Shown: positions 11,701 through 24,129 of the stretch, one piece after another
How positions within the stretch are numbered: the stretch's first letter is position 1
Layout: each line of letters opens with the position of its first letter
Assembly (NCBI GenBank): GCA_963920765.1
Contig: OY987247.1
Span: 17,084,471 to 17,148,470, forward strand
DNA: 64,000 nucleotides
Direction: 5' to 3'
Origin: Ulota crispa
Lineage: Eukaryota > Streptophyta > Bryopsida > Orthotrichales > Orthotrichaceae
Made by a program: the position numbers and the translations under genes
The notes under the pieces: model-generated
What the model was told of the DNA's origin: nothing
The model's input: the letters and a program-made list of their open reading frames with translations, nothing else
The model's database searches: none

Positions 11701-14700
11701 CGGCTGCAGGACTGTTGACACGTTACGAAAGGAGTTTGAAAGCTCCCCGGACTGTTTCTTCATCCTGACAAATTCCCGGGCCCTCAACACTGACGAGGTT
11801 TCACTATAGATTCATTTTCACTAAATCCCCTCTTGACGTGTTTTGCTCCTTTTCATCATAGTAATCTAGAATGAGAGACCTGTGTTCGTGCAGTTGTCTT
11901 GGTAGGAGAAGATGAGAAATGCTAGTGACATTAAAAAGAGAACTGTGTTTGAAACTGTCCTCCAATAAGAGAATCCCATTCTTTAATAAAGAATGACACT
12001 ATTCTTTCTAATCACTTTTTTCCTCAATAACGTCATAACTATTATCTGTTACGATGAATGTCACCAAAATAATGCCGTCATTTTTACATGTCACAAATTA
12101 TGAAAGGTTGGCCTGTGACACCATATTACACATACACATGTTCTCGGGGTCCAAAAGTTCTCATATACTCTCTTGTTTTGACATCGTGGTCTCTGTAGGC
12201 AACTGTGCTGACAAAAGAAATCTGCAAAAATGTCGACAAGGCTGCTAAAGCAGCTGGGGATGCTGGTTACACGATTGTTCTTCGGGGTGATTCTACCCTT
12301 CGTGGCCATTTCCCTCAGGTACAGCATTTTCTTGCACGAACTTTACCAATGCTTAAGAAAATACTTTGCAGATTTGGTCCTTGAATCTCGCTTAATTCTG
12401 AGGGAGTTAACCGTATGTGCATTGAAAGAGTTGTATTAGTATCCTGACTCAAAGTGTCTGCCAGAATGGACTCTTGTCCCGATCGTATTAACCAAAGGTT
12501 TCCAAGGGTTGTGCAATAGTGAATGCACGGACTGAAGATACTTGGGTGCCAAACTATTGTAGAATTTCTTCTCTTTGAAGTTCTTGGATAAATAGTGGAG
12601 CATGTTCTGCTTATTGCCATGTCCTTTTGGAAGTGATGCAAACTGACGTGCTGGTTCTTGAACAGGAAGCAGATGCCGCAGCGTCTGTTATTGGAGAAGT
12701 TGATGCGTGGCTCATTTGTCCGTTCTTCCTGCAAGGGGGTCGGTACACCATCAACGATGTTCACTACGTTGCTGATGGAAATACGTGAGTTTTCCTTATT
12801 TCTGCTGTCGTGTTGCTTTGCTGTTCACTGGATTTGGAAAGCTGTGTACAACCACATTTCCAATTGACACATTGAAAAACTTTCCATGCATCAATTCTTT
12901 TTTTTTATGAATTGTCATACAATACTTGGGTTCGTTTTGGTTTGCACCAATTTTGTTTTCAGGCTCATTCCAGCTGGGGCTACAGAATTTGCAAAGGATG
13001 CTGTATTTGGCTATAAGGCTTCAAATCTTCGTGAGGTATACTACGATTTCTTGCGTTGGTTTATCCTCAGAAACTTTCTACATAGCACTATTCTTCAAGT
13101 TTTACATAGCAAGTTTGTCTTAACCAGTTTTTTGGTTTTTTGGTAAATTTGCAGTGGGTTGAGGAAAAGACAGGAGGTCGGTGGGCGGCCAAGGATGTTG
13201 CTTCCGTCTCCATTGAGACCCTGCGTAAGGGTGGTCCACCAGCTGTATGTGCACAACTTTGTGGATTGCCTCAGGTATGTGCACACAGTTTGCTCCAGGA
13301 TATCGATACTTGAAGTTACAGTAGATTTTAGTAAGTTCGTTAAATTTTTAATTCGACCCTATTTCTTGCTCTTCATCCGTATTCTCTTAGCACAACAATT
13401 AGAGGGTCAGGTGGTTCTACTCCATTTTCCATCCAATATTCGTTGTCTTCCGTTCTTTGATTGTAATGTTCAATGAAACCGATTTCAGCGAGTTTGTTGA
13501 ACTCGCAAACAAGAAGACATTTCTCCATCCTCCATTCGAGGAGGCTACATCGAGATGGGGAAATCAGAAGAGAGGAGTGCAAACTCAACTATCACTGATG
13601 AGGATAGTCTTACTAAGATTTGCATAGAACGAAAGGTCTTGACAAAGAGGTGCTGATCTTTTGTTCTCTGAATGTGTTTCAGGGTTCAGTTTGTATTGTA
13701 AATGCAGCCAGCAATCGTGACATTGAAGTTTTTGCGGCGGGCATGATTCAGGTAATGTCCTTCCTAACCCAAAATATCGAAATACATAACATTATTTCCT
13801 AGTTCTAGTGGAGTCATCTAGCCTCCCACAAAATTGAACTAGTGCTAGTCGGTTGTCAGTGACCAGTTTAGTTAAAATCCCTTCCCAAGAATCCTAGCAA
13901 GGTTGTTTTATACTTCAGTGAGGTGTCATAGAAGGCCTAATGCAGGAAATCTATGGGTGATGGAATTATATGCACGTTAAAGAACTGTGATACTTTTTCA
14001 TGCTTTGAACTGCACTTGTACGCTTTTCCCGGATGTTTTCATGTACAAATATGCATATTTAATCTTCAAATGTTCAATCAATTCACAAAACGTGTCGTAA
14101 ATGATTCGTAAATGATTGCTATGCATGTTGGTATTTTTATGAGCCAGGCTGAAGAAAACGGGAAGAAGTTTCTCTGTCGCACTGCAGCAGCCTTTGTGTC
14201 AGCAAGGATTGGACATCGTCCAGTACTAGTCAGTCCTCAGGACTTGGGCGTCGACTCTCATCCAAGTGGGCACAACGGGGGTCTTGTTGTAGTTGGCTCC
14301 TATGTACCGAAGACCACTACCCAGGTCAAAAGCCATAGCCCTTTGCAAGTTCTTCGTTTGTTGTCTAAGGCGTTGAAGGGAATGTTCATAGATTGGTAGT
14401 TTGTCAGTGCTTTTAGCAAAGCTTATTTGCAGGTGTACAAAACTTGTTGTAATTTAGAAAGGAACTGTTTGAACCTTTGATTTTTGACAATTGAAAAAAT
14501 GACAATTTGATGAATATTGCCATGTTCTGTCATTCCCTACAGGTCGAGGAGCTGAGAGCACAATGTGGAGACTTCCTCGAAAGCATCACCGTGAGTTCTC
14601 TCACTTGTTTCGTTTTCGAGACCACACCTTGTTTTTCTCATTATAAGAAATTCTCTAGTCATTTGGCCGTCAATGCCGATATCTTGCATTCAATGTTGTA

Positions 14701-17700
14701 TATTCTTTGGAGAACTTTGGTTTTGCATTTTGACGAAAAAAGAGTACATCGCATGAAGACATCTTGACTCTGAATCTTGAGAAGTGTGTGATTCTCTTGC
14801 CTCTCTCAATTGTTTGAATTCTCGTGCCTTGAAGGTTAACACGTGACTACAATTGCAGGTAAGCGTGAGCACATTGGCGAAAGGATCAGTCAAGGACAGG
14901 GAATTAGAGATCACTCAAACTGCAAGAATTGCTGACCATTTGCTATCCGCAGGACGAGACACACTGATTATGACCAGCCGAGAACTCGTGACAGGGTCCA
15001 GTAAGTCCAGTTTATATTATTCCATGTTGTACTATAGCACAAATCCTTCACAAATCGTTGAACAAATTGTAACGATTTTTTTTTCGAACGCCAGGTGCAA
15101 AGGAGAACCTTGACATTGGAAGCAAAGTTAGCTCTGCTCTGGTCGAGATTGTGTCCCGCATCAAGACAAGACCACGTTACCTTCTTGCTAAGGTACTTGT
15201 GCATCTCCTGTACAACATTCTAGAGCGGTGGTGACCATCCACACTTGCCAGCGCTACGTTTGCCTACAATAGCTAGCTGAGTATCGAACATTTTCATTCG
15301 TCAAACCTAGATATGAGACGATTTGTGCTAAAGAGAAAAAATGTCAGAGAATCAAATCATTTTGGATACCCAGATTCTTCCTTGAATTTACATTGAGCTT
15401 AAATTTTTTTGTATCTCCTTTCAAGAATGAAATGTCATGTTCATCTGTCATGACTTGGAGTGTAATATAGCAATTTTCTGCGCTTTTAATGATGGTTATA
15501 CCCGTTGGTTGGAGAGCAGGGAGGGATAACATCATCAGACTTGGCAACAAAGGCTATGGGAGCACGGCGAGCAGAAGTGGCAGGTCAAGCACTCCCTGGA
15601 GTGCCCCTGTGGAAGCTGGGACCTGGTAGCCGCCACCCAAATATTCCCTACATTGTTTTTCCTGGTAAGCAAGCGTTGAACATCGTTTGGCCAATGTGGT
15701 GCTACTACCATCGAATAACCCGGTATCCAACGTAGTTTAAGACAAGGTAGTTGTTTTTCCTCCACTTTTGGAATTTGACAGGTATTATAGAGTTTTTGTA
15801 ATTTTGGTTTTTTAGTTGCACAAATAGTATATGAGCTCTGTAAATCAGCAATTATTTGTCCTGAGATTTCAGTCATAACTTAACCTTCGATGCAAACCGG
15901 TATACTGTACTCCAAAGTCTAGAAACGAGAAGGAAGAAGTTGCAAACATTTTGACAAATCCTCAAAATCGTTTCTAGCGGTTACGATCTTCCAGCTGCAA
16001 AGTTTTTGAGTTTTTCCTTGAAGTTCAAGCATTGGTTTATGTCGAATACCGCATCACCTAATGCTATTTGAAGCTAGTTGCTGATTTGACAATCCGGCTG
16101 TCTTGGGCGCTGGTGATCGAAGTCTGCAGAATGATTAATAGTTGGCAAACTCTCGTTGCAGGTAACGTAGGAGGTTCGGATGCTCTTGCCCAACTCGTGA
16201 AGATGTGGTCACGACCTGCTAAATCTTCAACAAAGGACATACTTATGGTAATGTAAAAGTGCTATATTTCAGTTTCTCATGTCTGCAGTGATAGCTCCAA
16301 GTCAAAATTCTCAAGTACTGAACATGCTTGTAGTTCGTATAACTTCGGCAAACTATTTACTAAACGGAAATTTTTACCGACGTCTTGTTTCTCAATGATG
16401 ATCATCAATGATATTGGGATGAGGGATGGACAACCATCTACCCCTCTAACCTGAACTGCCATGCCAGAGCATGATGGATGCTATATTGAAGGCTGCATTC
16501 ATGGATGGGGATTCAAAAAAGACATATCTTTGTGCACTTTTATCAAATACTTTCATTTGAGGTACTGAGAAGGGCATGATTGACACTTACTAGGCGGCTG
16601 AAGAGGGAAGCTACGCAGTTGGCGCATTCAACGTGTACAATTTGGAAGGAGTTATGGCTGTGGTGGCTGCAGCAGAAGCAGAGAAAAGCCCTGCAATCGT
16701 ACAGGTTACTAATTCACTATCTCAGATGAATTCATTCTCTTTTTCTTTTCCTTGTGACAACGAAGGTGTATTTTATTTGCACGTTTGGACTATAGCAAGA
16801 ATTCACGACGATTGCAAGCTGAAAATCTACCGCGCAAGTTGCTTTCTTGGTTTATATGCAGATTACAAACAGTACAAGGAATGCTTTATTATATGCTCGT
16901 TTCAATTACTTGTTTTGCTCTAAGCTGAAGTTATTATCCTAGTCTGGATTCTCAATAGGAGCACTTTTTATGCGCAGATTCACCCTGGATCACTTAGTCA
17001 TGGGGGTAAACCTCTTGTGGCTTGCTGCCTTGCTGCTGCTAAATCCGCTCAAGTAAGAAAAAAATCAAATGAGACTCTGCTTTGTCTATGATATGAAATT
17101 CTAAACATGTGGAAGTAGCGCTTGATCATGCTCAAATAGTCCTACGTCTGTGTACTTCAAATTGCCTTTTATTCTTCAGGACTTTGCAAGACCTAAAAGA
17201 CACCTGTTCAGACTTGTTGAGGATTAAGGCTGCAACATGGTGATCCAAGTATATATTATGGATACTATTGACGGTACCTTGATTTCTTCTCCGCAGGTTC
17301 CCATTGCTGTGCACCTTGATCATGGAAGTGAAGAACACGTGATTATGGAAGCTCTTGAATTAGTACATCCCTCACCTTTCTGACTGCAGAGTTTTGGAAT
17401 GCTGTCTCTCTGTGTCACTGGTTTCCTTCTTTCTTTTCTTCCTCACCTGTACCTTTTTAATATTACAGTCCAGGTGCTCAATATGCATCGTGTGACAATA
17501 TGGAGATCTTACTCATTGTCACAACATTGTTGCACGTCAAAGTGACATTACAGTACTCAAATATCCAAAAATGGTCATTTTCTTATTGGCATTGATATGC
17601 ATCTTTTTAGGAACATGAGAGAAAGTAAGAGAAACATATTAATTAAAATTTTGAATTTCTATATTTTTGAACAACAAAAGTATATTTGAAAGTTGCTATA

Positions 17701-20505
17701 TTTGACTATTAATTTCCAGACTAGACCTTTCATTTTTAGCTTAGACAAGTATGAAAAAAAAGTGCTTGGGGTGCACGAGTTAGAAGGAAAGGTGATCTAA
17801 AAAAATTGTTCACTTGTCGAACTCCTCCCTGTCATCTTTGTATGTAACTTTCCTGTGGCATGAAAAAATGTTATAATGAGGGTACGGAGTGAGTTTTGAC
17901 CATCTATTGCTAAGGATTTATGAGAGAACAGAGAATATGGTATCCAAGAGAAGATACTTGAGAAGGTAATGTCATGGTCAGTAATCTCGTGCACTTTTGG
18001 CCTACAGGGCTTTGACTCGGTAATGGTAGACGGCTCCCATCTCCCCTTCGAAGAGAACATGGCTCTCACAACTAGAGTTGTCAAGGAAGCCCGTGCCAAG
18101 GGTGTGCCTGTGGAGGCAGAGATCGGCCGTCTCTCAGGCACTGAAGACGGCCTTACCGTTGCAGAATACGAGGCAAAGCTTACCTCCGTGGACCAGGTCG
18201 GGAAACGAACTTCATCTTTAATCACTTTTTCTTTGTTTTCCTTGGATGCACTCGTTCCATGAACTTTCAAAATCACAATTTCCAGGAGTAGTTTTGTTGA
18301 AACTGCACATGAAGAGTATGATAGCTGCACATTACACCAAGAATCCTTTCTAAATTTGGGCTGTGAATCTTACAAATTCCTTGTCATGCAGTCTGGAAAA
18401 ATAAATAACTGAAGTACGAGAGCATTGTGTGCAATTTTAGTAAACATGGTGTTTGAATTATGCTTATAGGTTTCAAGTTCGAATTTGTTTTGGTTTTAGA
18501 AATTATCTACATTTTACTATGAAAATACTCTCTTTATTTTACTAAAATTTCTTGAAATTATCTAATTTGACTGAAAGCCTTGTTTGTTGGTTGCTGTGTC
18601 TTTGAATGTGCTGCTTTTGGGTCTTGATTTTGCGGTACTGAAGTATGCAATAAAGATTGTAGTGAAAACGAAATATTATTGAATTTGTGTGATATTGGCT
18701 TGTTTCGTCTTCAGGCACGGAGTTTTTTGCAGAGTACCGAAGTGGATGCACTCGCAGTATGCATTGGAAATGTGCACGGGAAGTATCCACCAAGTGGCCC
18801 CAATCTAGACCTCAACCTTCTAGAGGTCCTTCTTCCAACCTTCGCATTTTCTGAAACACTTCTACTTGGATTTATTATATTTATTTACGATATGTACAAC
18901 GATCGCTTTTTTGCAGTTCTAAGCTGTTAAGTGGTTTTAAAGCTTGATTAAATTAACTTCCAAAAGTACAAAGTTTTATGATGAGTGTTCTGTATTAATG
19001 CAGGCGTTACACGGAGTAGCAACTGCGCATAAAGCAGTGCTTGTTCTACATGGGGCTTCCGGAATTGCTACAGATCTTGTGAAGGTAATTTTCTATTCAA
19101 AACCCTGGAGGGCATATTCTTACAAAATCTCTTAACTTCTAAATGTCCAAAAAGTCAAAAGCAGCCGCTTGCATATTCATCTGATATAAAATGAATCACT
19201 TAGAAAGCTTCGAAAGTAGGTAGTAAAATATATCAGCAGAAATTAGAAACCATTCCTTGAATTTGTGAACAACGGTAAGGTTTTTTCTTTCTTTTGCTGC
19301 CTTCCTTGAATCTAGGGATACTTTTGTAATGTTTACCGAGTGATTGGCACCCTGGAATACATACAGATAATAAAATAATGGATCAAATCATACATATGTC
19401 ACGTTCATCCAGAAAATCAGCTCATGCCAGTGATTGTCATGCAAATTTTGGTGCACATAAAGTTTTTCTGAAACGAACTTGGCTATGTCATCCACTTTTT
19501 CACACAATTTGTTTTGGGTTGAGGTAGTCGGTGTCAAAATGAGGTAGAAATCCAAAACAAATTGTTATGAAAAAGGCTAAAAATAGAAAGAAGAAACCAT
19601 GTCCTGTATTTACGAACAGTTTCCATAAGTACTATAATTAGACAGTATTGGACTTGGAAACTAGTTGCTAGTTACACTAACTTCAGAAACGTGTTTTTTT
19701 GAGTTGTTCATTAATGAAAAGGTAAGGTTTCTTCTTTCTATTGGTAGCTAAACAGAAGCTTCTCAAATGACTCAATTTTCAAGCTCCTGTTCACACGGAC
19801 TGGCAGCAGCCGCTTTTGACCGTTTGGATACTTGGGAGTTAAGAAACAACTGCAGGGGAAGGATGTTCTTACTGCACGTTTTTTAAACATCATTTTTTTA
19901 TTAGTTTCTGTACACCAAATAGTGCATTTAGGTTGCCTTACCATGGGAAGTTACCTTGTGACTCATGGCTTGGCCACTTGGAGGCCTATGTAACTCTTTA
20001 GATATTAGGATATCACATGGTTTACGACATGTACACCGCTAATTTAACTTTGTATACATGCGTTGTTATTGCCAAGGCCTTTAAAAGTTACTTGTTGTAA
20101 TAGTTATTGCTGAAATTTACTGTAGCAGCAGTAAGTATTTAAGTATTATAAAATGTCAAGAAATTAGTGTGGGGCAACCTAAATGCACTATTTGGTGTAA
20201 GTTCTTACCTCTGCAATGACCGACGTGTCACTGGTAAAAACAAATAAATGGGAGTTTTATGATAATTGTTGCCTTTTCACAAATGGGGGCGTGAATGTGG
20301 TGCGGATTTCCAGGCGTGCATCGACCGAGGAGTGCGGAAGTTCAACGTGAATACGGAGATCCGGGGTGCGTACATGCACGCTCTTGCCACAACTGCAACT
20401 GCAAAGAAAGATCTGGTGGATGCCATGGCCTCTTCCGTTGCAGCCATGCAGGCTGTCATTGCGGAGAAGATGAAGATCTTTGGCTCCTCAGGAAAAGCTC
20501 ATTGA
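2741..20505 (+). CDS. Four-module fusion: two GLYR/HIBADH-type dehydrogenases, DUF1537 four-carbon acid-sugar kinase, class II aldolase
   Basis: Predicted 1403 aa in 42 coding exons, the size and domain order of the plant protein typified by Arabidopsis At1g18270 (ketose-bisphosphate aldolase class-II family). Modules in order: NAD-dependent beta-hydroxyacid dehydrogenase (aa 14-294), a second copy (aa 328-610), DUF1537 kinase (aa about 675-1125) and class II aldolase (aa 1130-1403). In bacteria, separate proteins of these three families degrade threonate-type C4 acids by oxidation, phosphorylation and decarboxylation or aldol cleavage. That the plant fusion channels such a route in the cytosol is inference; no targeting peptide is obvious. 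The start is ATG at 2741; a second in-frame ATG follows at 2762. The upstream acceptor at 2730 means the leader is spliced. The stop is TGA at 20503. Every exon junction keeps the frame. One intron uses a GC donor. Exon lists are given in the four module entries. Confidence 0.93.
6155..9884 (+). other. Module 2 of fusion gene: second dehydrogenase, exons 12-22
   Basis: Exons: 6155-6337, 6706-6781, 7123-7203, 7417-7497, 7686-7762, 8219-8273, 8606-8654, 8854-8991, 9134-9215, 9503-9581, 9838-9884. Exon 12 carries a variable linker of about 30 residues and then the Rossmann loop GLGAMGFGMA (aa 332-341). The substrate loop is DAPVSGG (aa 444-450) and the catalytic lysine is expected at K498 in TVKMVNQ. 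Both modules keep the key residues, so both look able to catalyse. Exons 13-22 mirror exons 2-11 in length and phase. Confidence 0.9.
7204..7416 (+). other. GC-AG intron (intron 14 of fusion gene)
   Basis: The exon ends ...GTCCCAG and is followed by GCATGTG, while the acceptor ttccag ends at 7416. Only this GC donor keeps the frame across NGAVPALANGA; the nearest GT upstream would bring the next exon into a stop. AG|GC with a following purine-rich stretch is the usual form of the rare GC-AG class. The counterpart intron in module 1 (3689-3821) has a normal GT donor. Confidence 0.8.
9923..10504. mobile_element. Stowaway-like MITE inside intron 22 of the fusion gene
   Basis: The ends are CTCCCTCTGTCCC and its reverse complement, with imperfect terminal inverted repeats of about 30 bp and TA on both sides (9921-9922 and 10505-10506). 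This is the classical Stowaway (Tc1/mariner) signature. The 582-bp interior has no coding capacity and contains an internal direct duplication of about 170 bp (around 9990-10110 and 10150-10280, each with ccaaattccatgcaaaaagt). A second copy of 583 bp lies at 57955-58537. Confidence 0.9.
11139..16247 (+). other. Module 3 of fusion gene: DUF1537 four-carbon acid-sugar kinase, exons 23-35
   Basis: Exons: 11139-11410, 11710-11797, 12199-12318, 12666-12784, 12963-13035, 13155-13274, 13683-13751, 14148-14324, 14543-14590, 14859-15000, 15095-15192, 15520-15664, 16162-16247. The substrate-binding half starts with LDDDPTGTQTVHG (aa about 682-694) and LRGDSTLRGHFPQ (aa about 758-770), then ICPFFLQGGRYT. 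The nucleotide-binding half shows VVGSYVPKTT, GGITSSD (aa 1053-1059) and KLGPGSRHP...FPGNVG. Members of the family phosphorylate erythronate or threonate-type acids. The substrate of the plant module cannot be read from the sequence. Confidence 0.9.
16594..20505 (+). other. Module 4 of fusion gene: class II (zinc) aldolase, exons 36-42
   Basis: Exons: 16594-16704, 16978-17052, 17297-17362, 18008-18196, 18715-18825, 19004-19084, 20314-20505. Metal and catalytic positions are kept: HLDHG (D1199 catalytic, H1200 zinc ligand), VEAEIGRLSGTEDG (E1249/E1251), GNVHGKY (H1297), LHGASG (H1329) and the phosphate-loop region GVRKFNVNTE (aa 1346-1355). The protein ends KIFGSSGKAH. The full-length module with all ligands suggests an active Zn aldolase of the ketose-bisphosphate group. 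Confidence 0.92.
19913..20197. mobile_element. TA-flanked MITE (CACCAAATAG family) in the last intron of the fusion gene
   Basis: The terminal inverted repeats begin CACCAAATAGTGCATTTAGG and are flanked by TA on both sides (19911-19912 and 20198-20199). The element is 285 bp and non-coding. It is related over its whole length to the elements at 23822-24127 and 24130-24433. The TA duplication suggests a Tc1/mariner-type mover, though the ends are unlike Stowaway. Confidence 0.85.
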
Positions 20506-20655
20506 CCTTCACAATTCAGGTACTTGAAGTTGTAATCACAGAAAGTGTTTACCTGTGGTAGTTGCTGTAAGAAATGTGCCATGTAGACGAAATGTGTCAT
20601 GTAGACAGAAAAGGGATGAAGCCTTTCTTTGCAGTTTGCTTTATAAACAATATAC

Positions 20656-20678
20656 TATATATATATATATATATATAC
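20656..20678. repeat. (TA)n microsatellite in the 3' flank of the fusion gene
   Basis: A run of alternating T and A about 150 bp after the stop codon, probably in the 3' UTR. Confidence 0.9.
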
Positions 20679-20923
20679 TTGTGAAAGATCTTGAAGAAGT
20701 TGCAAAGATGTCATATTCAACTCATTTTGGACCATTTCAAAGTGTAGAAAACAGAAACCAGGCCATAAAGGCAAAAGGGATAGTCAAAGAACATGTGTTT
20801 GACCTATTATTACATGGGCATGTTCCTCTGTAGGGTGTGTGCCTATTCATGTTGCTTGGAGCTAGAGTTTAGGATTAAATAGATGTGCATGACAATGGGG
20901 GGCGTCAAGATTGGAATTTTTAA

Positions 20924-21639
20924 CCCCTAAAGTACCAAGCCCCTTTTTGGGGACAAATGGGATTTCAGGCATGTACCTATGGCTAAACTACTTTGCATGA
21001 TTTTTTGAAACTTTTATGGAAGATGGGGAATTCAAAGATCTACGTGGGCATTTAATTTTTTCTTCATTCTGACATTTATTGAAGAAGTCAAAAATGAATT
21101 TTTGGAAAAAGTTCCAGATTGGGCAACCCAAAAAATTCTTAAAATTTTCACTAAAAATAAATAAAAATATGAAATAGGTTCTTTAGACTTATTTATAGGT
21201 GGGGAGCTTTGAATCATTCAATTCCCATTGATGAGATGAAAGTTATGAGAAGTTTTTGTTTGTGGGTAGGTATGGTTCCTCTCAAAATCATACCTACCCG
21301 CAAACAAAAACGTCTCATAACTTTCATCTCATCAATGGGAATTGAATGATGCAAAACTCCCCACCTATAAATAAGTCTAAAGAACCTATTTCATATTTTT
21401 ATTTATTTTTAGTGAAAATTTTAAGAATTTTTTGGGCTGCCCAATCTGGAACTTTTTCCAATAATTCATTTTTAACTTCTTCAATAAATGTCAGAATGGA
21501 GAAAAAATCAGATGCCCACGTAGATCTTTGAATTCCCCATCTTCCATAAAAGTATCAAAAAATAATGCAAAGTAGTTTAGCCATAGGTACATGCCCGAAA
21601 TCCCATTTGTCCCCCGCACGGACAATGGTCCTTTAGGGG
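20924..21639. mobile_element. 716-bp fold-back element flanked by TTAA
   Basis: Two arms of 351 bp (20924-21274 and 21289-21639) are inverted copies of each other with few mismatches and enclose a 14-bp loop. Ends are CCCCTAAAG next to TTAA (20920-20923 and 21640-21643). Each arm corresponds to the right-hand half of the 900-bp TTAA elements at 22868-23782 and 34606-35505. It therefore looks like a derivative made of two inverted right halves. It would form a very long hairpin RNA if transcribed, and it starts only about 420 bp after the stop codon of the fusion gene. Confidence 0.9.
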
Positions 21640-21643
21640 TTAA

Positions 21644-22863
21644 TGAGATTAAAAATTTAGGTTTTCAAAAGTAGGCTTGAGGTTAAGGATAACCAACCAT
21701 GTCGTTGAAGATTTCCTTTCCTAGTTATTTTGATAATCAAGGGCAGGGATTGAAGTTTGAGAATTTTTTGAATGTTTGGAAGCCCTTTTTTTTTGAGGCT
21801 ATCCCTTTTTCATTTGGAAAAAAAAAAAAAAAAGCAAATTTGCATGTAGCTATAATATGGTCGCTAAAGTTCTTTTCTGATTTTTCTCTTTGGATGCAAC
21901 ATGTGTAATACCCAAGAGTTCTCTCTTTTAGCAACAATTTAAGTCTCAGCTCCCACTAATGAAATGTTTTCCAACCATGGCCTTGTACAATCTAGATTTG
22001 TTTGAATAGTCTGTAATTGGTTAAATATAGCTAGATTGGGCTTTTGCTTCACTACAAGAACCTTCTGCAATTCCAATATTAATACTTTGATCATTTTTTT
22101 TTAATATTGAATTCATAATTTTGAATTTTTTGATAGCTTATACCATAGATGCATATTTTTTCAACATTTTGTCAATAATTTCGTCACTTGTTCGTTGAAT
22201 TTTCAGCTTCTCTCAACAATAATACAATTTTACTTCTTAATTAATGCAGTATACGACACTTCCCCCCTCGTTGAATCGTCTTGTGGAAAGTAAATCAGTT
22301 TCAACTTACTAAACGTCCTTTTAAAAGTCATGATAAAAAACTATGTGATAAAGTTGAATTTATTTATAGACCGCAAAAGTTCGTGTAACTGACTCGTTTT
22401 CATTTGTGTCGGGAAAAGCCACCTTCCGTGCCATTTCTTGGAAGCCTCATTCTTTGGGCACTTCGTTCATCCAAATACTAACATGCTTTCATCCAAATCA
22501 AAACCTTGTCAATTGCATTGCTCACTTATTTTGTGCCACTATGCCCATGTTTCATCCCACTTTGCTTATGTCTCATCTATTTATTACCATATGTCATCCA
22601 AAGTTGAACAGGTGTCATCCGGACGAGAACCAGTGACCGATGATGATGGCCCGGTCTCCGAGGTGGGGTATTGGCTGCTTGCGCTATACGCACCTTTTTT
22701 GCGTGTAAAAATGATTCATTCATGCTGGTGCGAGTACTATTCATCCACCTGTGCTGACTTCATCCAAATTAAAGATTCTTTGTTGTTTTCTATGAGCTTG
22801 GCCGCCAAGGCAATCATAAATTTGACAATTTCCTCAAATTTCCGGCATCGATATGCCACTTTT
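21644..22863. other. AT-rich intergenic DNA
   Basis: No conserved gene is visible. The open frames here lack recognisable domains. A poly-A run lies at about 21819-21834. The stretch 22465-22625 contains scattered copies of TTCATCC/CATCCAAA-like words with no clear unit. Confidence 0.6.
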
Positions 22864-22867
22864 TTAA

Positions 22868-23782
22868 CCCCTAAAGGCCCAAGCCTTTTTTTTTGTGAAA
22901 GTCACTCAAAATTGCCTCTTTTGGGGGAATGAGTAGAAAGGTAGGAAAGCATGTTTTTTGAAGAATCCAATTGTAGGATCTTGCCCTAGACTATGGTGGG
23001 TACTTGTGGAAAAAAAATCAACTCATTCTAAATGTAAATGAGTGAGATATTCACATCTAAAGTCAGAACAAAAGTTTTTTCCCTACTGCCCAAAAAATTC
23101 AGAAGCCTTTTACCTCTCCTATTTCAAAAAATTTGCTCTACAAAAGTTGAAGTTTATTTTTCCCATGTAGAAAACCAAGTTAGGTATGTGTGGGAGAATT
23201 TTCAAATGAATTGGAGGTATGAATCATACTTTGTAAAATCTTGCAATGCCGTAAGGCCATGAAATTTGATAAACACTAGGCAAACTTGGAGGATTTATGT
23301 ATAATTGAGAAATCTGACTAACTTTGATCCAAATGGTGAAATCCAAGGTATCTTAGTCTACTACAACTTGGAAAACAAAAAGTCAAAAAAAAAGTCAAGG
23401 ACCAAATTTTACAAGGGGCAAAAGGAATGGAGGTTTGGATATCCCATACCTACCCAAAAACCAAAACTTCTCATTCATAAATCAAAATTGAATGATTCAA
23501 AGTTTCCCACATTTGTAAAAATCTAAAGAATCAATTTCAGATTTTTAATTTTTAAAGAAGTTTTTTGGGCTGCCCGAACTGCCTACACTCCCTTGTTGTT
23601 TAGAAATTCATGCATAACTTCTTCAATAAATGTCAAAATGAAGAAAAAGCTAGATGTGCAAGTACATCTTTGAATTCCCCACAATCCCCAAAAGTTTCAA
23701 AAAAATTATAAAAATTGGTTTAGTCATAGGTACATGCCCAAGGTCCATTTGTCCCCCGAGGGGACACTTGGGCCTTTAGGGG
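22868..23782. mobile_element. TTAA-flanked inverted-repeat element, 915 bp, complete
   Basis: Left end TTAA (22864-22867) then CCCCTAAAGGCCCAAG; right end CTTGGGCCTTTAGGGG then TTAA (23783-23786). The terminal repeats match for about 17 bp. A hairpin-forming GTCCCCCGAGGGGAC lies just inside the right end. No transposase is present. This is the best-preserved copy and defines the family. Confidence 0.88.
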
Positions 23783-23821
23783 TTAAGTAGAAAAGTGATG
23801 GGTTTTTAAAAAAGAACACTA

Positions 23822-24127
23822 CACCATATAGTGCATTTAGGTTGCCTTATACTAATTTCTTGGCATTTCACACTATTTAAACATTTACCATAATGTAACT
23901 TTTGTCATTGATTAATGCAATAAACAATGGAGGAAGCAAGCAGAGATTGGACGCAATAACCAACATCAAAATCAAGGAACATAAAATTGGAACTTTACAC
24001 AAAACTAAATTATTGTAGCAAAAAGAGAGTTGCATGCCCCTCTAGGTGGCCATAGGTGAGTCACAAAATAACTTTGCCAAGGTAAAGCAGCCTAACTGTT
24101 AAGGCAACTTAAATGCACTATTTGGTG
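23822..24127. mobile_element. TA-flanked MITE (CACCAAATAG family), inverted copy
   Basis: The ends CACCATATAGTGCATTTAGG and ...AAATGCACTATTTGGTG are flanked by TA. The interior runs in the opposite direction to the copy at 19913-20197. Its right TA (24128-24129) is also the left TA of the next element. Confidence 0.8.
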
Positions 24128-24129
24128 TA

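Noticed and set aside
11558..11809. Open frames overlapping exon 24 of the fusion gene
   Set aside because: They extend through intron sequence. Only 11710-11797 continues the conserved DUF1537 protein in frame.
12315..12764. 149-codon antisense open frame
   Set aside because: It lies opposite exons 25-26 and intron 25 of the fusion gene and has no recognisable domain; it is a by-product of the sense codons.
17797..18330. 177-codon antisense open frame
   Set aside because: It lies opposite aldolase exon 39, and its central part is simply the complement of conserved aldolase codons.
22438..22932. 164-codon open frame in intergenic DNA
   Set aside because: It has no domain and no splice partners, runs into the TTAA element at 22868, and shows the composition of surrounding non-coding DNA.
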